A stretch of 64,000 bases of DNA, taken from positions 4,402,001 to 4,466,000 of the forward strand of contig NZ_CP046973.1 of assembly GCF_009792235.1 (NCBI RefSeq). Direction: 5' to 3'. Below, piece by piece: positions 61,320 through 64,000 of the stretch. Every line of letters begins with the position of its first letter. Positions within the stretch are counted from its first letter, which is position 1. The position numbers and the translations under genes were made by a program. The notes beneath the pieces were generated by a model, which saw only the letters and a program-made list of their open reading frames with translations, was not told where the DNA came from and ran no database searches. The DNA is from Microcystis aeruginosa FD4 (GTDB taxonomy: Bacteria; Cyanobacteriota; Cyanobacteriia; Cyanobacteriales; Microcystaceae).

Positions 61320-61736
61320 GTGGAATCTCCTCTCGAAAAAATTCGCTTACAGGTCAATGGCGAGGGTTCACCAATCCTAGAGGGTCTTGACCGATTATCG
61401 CCTGCTTCTCTGGCCTATCTGGGGGATGCTGTTTATGAATTATACATCCGCACCTATTATTTACTGCCGCCCCAGCGTCTGGGAGACTATCACGCTCAGG
61501 TGGTAGGCAAAGTCAGGGCCGAACAACAGGCTTTAGATTTAGCACAACTGCAGCCCTATCTGACAGACCAAGAAAAAGAAATTCTGCGCCGGGGACGCAA
61601 TGCGGTCACGGGAAAACGCCGTCGTCTGACAGCCCAAGTCTATCAGCAGGCCAGCAGTTTAGAAACCCTGTTCGGATATCTTTATCTACAAGACCCCTCA
61701 AGATTACATCAACTATTAGAAAAACTAGAATTATAG
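61320..61736 (+). CDS. mrnC: Mini-ribonuclease III
   Basis: 138 aa, GTG start. LSPASLAYLGDAVYELYIRTYYL, GKVRAEQQA, LRRGRNAVTGKRRRLTAQVYQQASSLETLFGYLYL is the RNase III catalytic domain without a dsRBD. It matures 23S rRNA in B. subtilis. Operon with the STAS gene and rlmB. Confidence 0.95.
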   Translation: MESPLEKIRLQVNGEGSPILEGLDRLSPASLAYLGDAVYELYIRTYYLLPPQRLGDYHAQVVGKVRAEQQALDLAQLQPYLTDQEKEILRRGRNAVTGKRRRLTAQVYQQASSLETLFGYLYLQDPSRLHQLLEKLEL

Positions 61737-61761
61737 CCCTCTACTATTAATCCATCCAATC

Positions 61762-62628
61762 ATGAGCGATCGACCATTTCGTGACAAGTCCGATAATCGT
61801 AATTCTCGCCGGCCCTCGCGGCCAAAAACCGGGCCAATTCTGGCTAAATCCCCGGCAGTAACTCCAGAAAACCAAGAAGCTGATGATCTGCTCTACGGTC
61901 GTCGGGTGGTTTTAACGGCCATGGAGGAGGAGCGCCAACTGAATCGGATTTGGGTGGTCAATCGACTCCGTTACGATCCCCGTTATCATACCCTTTTGGA
62001 AAAAGCCAAGGCCAACGGTACGGTAATTGATGAGGTGGACGATCTGCGTCTCGATCAGATTACCAATAAGGCCAATCATCAGGGGATTGCAGCCCAGATG
62101 TCTCCCTATGAGTATATAGAATTAGCCGATCTGATCGAAAAAGCTAAGGGCAAAAGTCGCCACCCCGTCATCGTCATCGCTGAAGGTATTACGGATCCCC
62201 ATAACCTGGGGGCAATTATTCGCACCGCCGAAGCTATGGGTTGTCAGGGGGTGGTTATTCCCCAACGTCGCGCCGCCGGGGTGACATCGACGGTGATGAA
62301 AGTGGCGGCGGGGGCCTTGGAATATTTACCCGTTGCCAGAGTGGTCAATCTCAATCGTGCTTTAGAGGAATTAAAAGCAGCCGGTTTTTGGCTCTACGGC
62401 ACGGCGGCAAAAACTGGTAAATCCTTACACACAATTAATTTAACGGGTGCGATAGGATTGGTGGTAGGTTCGGAGGGGGAGGGGTTGAGTCTGTTGACCC
62501 AAAAGTCCTGCGATGAGTTGGTATCTATCCCCTTGGCCGGCAAAACCCCCAGTCTCAATGCTTCGGTGGCGGCGGCTATGGCTATTTACGAAGTTTACCG
62601 TCAACGCTGGCAAAATTCCCCCGACTGA
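61762..62628 (+). CDS. rlmB: 23S rRNA Gm2251 2'-O-methyltransferase (SpoU/TrmH family)
   Basis: 288 aa. A basic N-tail, the substrate-binding L30e-like domain (DDLLYGRRVVLTAMEEERQLNRIWV), then the SPOUT knot: VIVIAEGITDPHNLGAIIRTAEA, GVVIPQRRAAGVTSTVMKVAAGALE, LVVGSEGEGLS and IPLAGKTPSLNASVAAAMAIYE. All three SPOUT motifs are intact. Confidence 0.95.
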   Translation: MSDRPFRDKSDNRNSRRPSRPKTGPILAKSPAVTPENQEADDLLYGRRVVLTAMEEERQLNRIWVVNRLRYDPRYHTLLEKAKANGTVIDEVDDLRLDQITNKANHQGIAAQMSPYEYIELADLIEKAKGKSRHPVIVIAEGITDPHNLGAIIRTAEAMGCQGVVIPQRRAAGVTSTVMKVAAGALEYLPVARVVNLNRALEELKAAGFWLYGTAAKTGKSLHTINLTGAIGLVVGSEGEGLSLLTQKSCDELVSIPLAGKTPSLNASVAAAMAIYEVYRQRWQNSPD

Positions 62629-62740
62629 AAATCTGTATTTTTCGACACTCCCAATAGCCAAAAGGAAAAAGTATAAATAAAATAAGAAGGAAGTTTGCGA
62701 AGTGTAAACGAACGTAACAAAACCACCAGAGTAGATTTAG

Positions 62741-63037
62741 ATGGGGAACGAGATGAAAGAATTTTTGATTAGCTTACTGGAAAGGTTCGGATTAGCCTAC
62801 TGGGTCGAGATTAAAACCGACTATCCCAGATGTACTTATTATTTCGGTCCTTTTCTCGCTAAAGACGAGGCTGAAGTCGCTCAAGCTGGTTACGAAGAAG
62901 ATTTGAAAACAGAAGGAGCGCAGGGGATTAAATTGCAGATAAAACGTTGTAAACCCGAAGATTTAACTATTTTTGAGGAAAAAGAAGAAAGCAAGCTCCT
63001 GAATACCCTAAAGGTATTACGCAGTCAAGCTTCTTAA
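62741..63037 (+). CDS. DUF1816 family protein
   Basis: 98 aa (94 from the ATG at 62,753). LERFGLAYWVEIKTDYPRCTYYFGPF, EVAQAGYEEDLKTEGAQGIKL is the DUF1816 fold found in cyanobacteria. Often linked to phycobilisome or stress genes; function unsettled. Confidence 0.88.
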   Translation: MGNEMKEFLISLLERFGLAYWVEIKTDYPRCTYYFGPFLAKDEAEVAQAGYEEDLKTEGAQGIKLQIKRCKPEDLTIFEEKEESKLLNTLKVLRSQAS

Positions 63038-63044
63038 AGACTTT

Positions 63045-63425
63045 CAGTAATCAGTAATCAGTAATCAGTGATCAGTGATCAGTGATCAGTAAACAGTAAT
63101 CAGTGATCACTGATCAGTAAACAGTAAACAGTAATCAGTGAAAAGACAGCAGGAAACTGGGCTCTTCTCGACTTTGTGTGATAATTTTTGCTTATGTAAG
63201 TTTAAATGCTTACTGGGCAAGACTTTTAGGACTATTTTATGAAAAAAAACTATCAGTATAGGCCTCGTTTCCACACAGAAACCAGAAGATCCGAAACTGC
63301 CATTTGATGAGGCTCACTTAATACATACTGCTCACTTAAAACTGATAACTAATAACTGATAACTGATAACTGATAACTGGTAACTGGTAACTGGTAACTG
63401 ATCACTGATAACTGATAACTGATGG
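63045..63425. repeat. Two minisatellite blocks flanking a spacer
   Basis: TCAGTAATCAGTAATCAGTG and GATCAGT units (63,045-63,145), and TAACTGATAACTGATAACTG units (63,345-63,422). They resemble the arrays at 40,556. The spacer in between holds no gene. Confidence 0.88.
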
Positions 63426-63432
63426 CTAAATA

Positions 63433-64000
63433 TCAATGGGAGCGATTTAAAAAACAGCTATATTCTGCTTCTGTCAGTCTTCCCGCTTCGTAGAGAGTAT
63501 CGGTAATTTCTGCTAGGGTTAAAACCGAATAAGCTTGATAACCATGACTACGAAGTTTCTCTTTAACAGGGCCACCATGATCGATAAAAACCACGATATC
63601 ATTAACTAATAATCCTGCCGATTTAATCTTTGCTGCTCCCTCGATCGCACTTTTGCCAGAAATTAAAATATCGTCCACCACCACCACCGTTTCCCCCACT
63701 TGAAAATTACCTTCAATTAATCTTCTTGTGCCGTGAGCTTTTACTTCTTTGCGGGGGAAAATCATCGGATGATTTAATAATAAAGATAAACCGGTAGCTG
63801 TGGGTAAAGAACCGTAGGGGATACCAGCAATGCGGTCAAATGTCAAGGTTTTTAATATTTCTCCATAGGCTTCAATTACCTGCTGAAAAATATTAGGATT
63901 AGAGATAATTTTTCTCAGATCGATATAATAGGAAAAAGTTTCTCCCGACGCTTGCACATAATCGCCAAACATCAAGCAACCAATATCAAATAATTGTAAA
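63433..64000 (-). CDS. pyrE: Orotate phosphoribosyltransferase, C-terminal part (gene runs off the window)
   Basis: At least 188 aa. SYYIDLRKIISNPNIFQQV, GIPYGSLPTATGLSL, PMIFPRKEVKAHGTRRLIEG, the PRPP loop VVVVDDILISGKSAIEGA and a C-terminal AEITDTLYEAGRLTEAEY are OPRT features. The frame continues past 63,975 to the window edge (LQLFDIGCLMFGDYV), so the real start lies outside. In cyanobacteria this is often fused behind OMP decarboxylase. Confidence 0.93.
   Translation of the reverse strand, partial: LQLFDIGCLMFGDYVQASGETFSYYIDLRKIISNPNIFQQVIEAYGEILKTLTFDRIAGIPYGSLPTATGLSLLLNHPMIFPRKEVKAHGTRRLIEGNFQVGETVVVVDDILISGKSAIEGAAKIKSAGLLVNDIVVFIDHGGPVKEKLRSHGYQAYSVLTLAEITDTLYEAGRLTEAEYSCFLNRSH

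Overview
This window looks like a chromosome segment from a bloom-forming cyanobacterium, most likely Microcystis or a close relative. The evidence is a cyanobacterial tmRNA with the tag ANNIVPFARKAAPVAA, a DesB-type fatty acid desaturase, GUN4 domains, zinc-ribbon Ser/Thr kinases, HIP1-like GCGATCGC words, and a very dense load of MITEs, TnpB/IS607/IS630 elements and toxin-antitoxin (TA) debris. No tool was run, so all family assignments rest on motif reading.

Region 1 (1-10,118) is an accessory island. It carries a kinase ending in a GUN4 domain, then a Trypco1 - caspase-like protease operon whose protease also ends in GUN4. The two GUN4 domains share an almost identical DNA stretch. The downstream blocks (DUF6888/DUF6887 pair, HicB stub, orphan antitoxin) occur twice in the same order, so about 2-3.5 kb was duplicated in tandem and then broken up by a REP-type transposase (RAYT) and by new TA pairs (PIN/CopG, DUF4258/DUF2283, PIN/unknown, DUF6883/DUF4926).

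Region 2 (10,166-17,784): a full-length C5 cytosine methyltransferase is followed by a MITE-split HaeII-like endonuclease. A truncated copy of the methyltransferase lies about 5 kb upstream. Between the two copies is a minus-strand cluster: LuxR-type regulator, M6 metalloprotease, a DUF6345 protein with a caspase/gingipain-like His-Cys signature, and a pentapeptide-repeat protein whose stop codon comes from the methyltransferase fragment.

Region 3 (18,051-31,152): HtrA protease, a complete tnpB-only IS1341-type element with an inferred guide RNA end, VapBC, tmRNA (ssrA), an aminotransferase, rsmH, ilvA, a broken YefM-YoeB pair, desB, and a restriction-modification pair of a frameshifted C5 methyltransferase with an HNH endonuclease.

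Region 4 (31,242-50,258) is mostly core: aspartate aminotransferase, a type IIL (MmeI-like) restriction-modification protein, thrC with a MoaD-like partner, rsmD, a UDG-family protein, era, an MFS exporter, recO, tRNA-Ala(UGC), trhO, a kinase-RDD protein and a pentapeptide protein. Several genes are cut or edged by MITEs.

Region 5 (50,259-58,482) is a graveyard of IS607, RND and glyoxalase-like genes around two IS630 elements. The second IS630 sits exactly at the junction of a small gene and an AAA_35-type ATPase. Region 6 (58,652-64,000) is core again: an acidic HTH protein, carA, a STAS protein, mini-RNase III, RlmB, DUF1816 and the end of pyrE.

Across the window a 169-235 bp MITE family (five copies, most with 6-7 bp target duplications) carries GT-rich minisatellites and repeatedly supplies stop codons or disrupts genes. 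The best candidates for undescribed systems are the kinase-GUN4 / Trypco1-caspase-GUN4 module and the LuxR - M6 - DUF6345 protease cluster.
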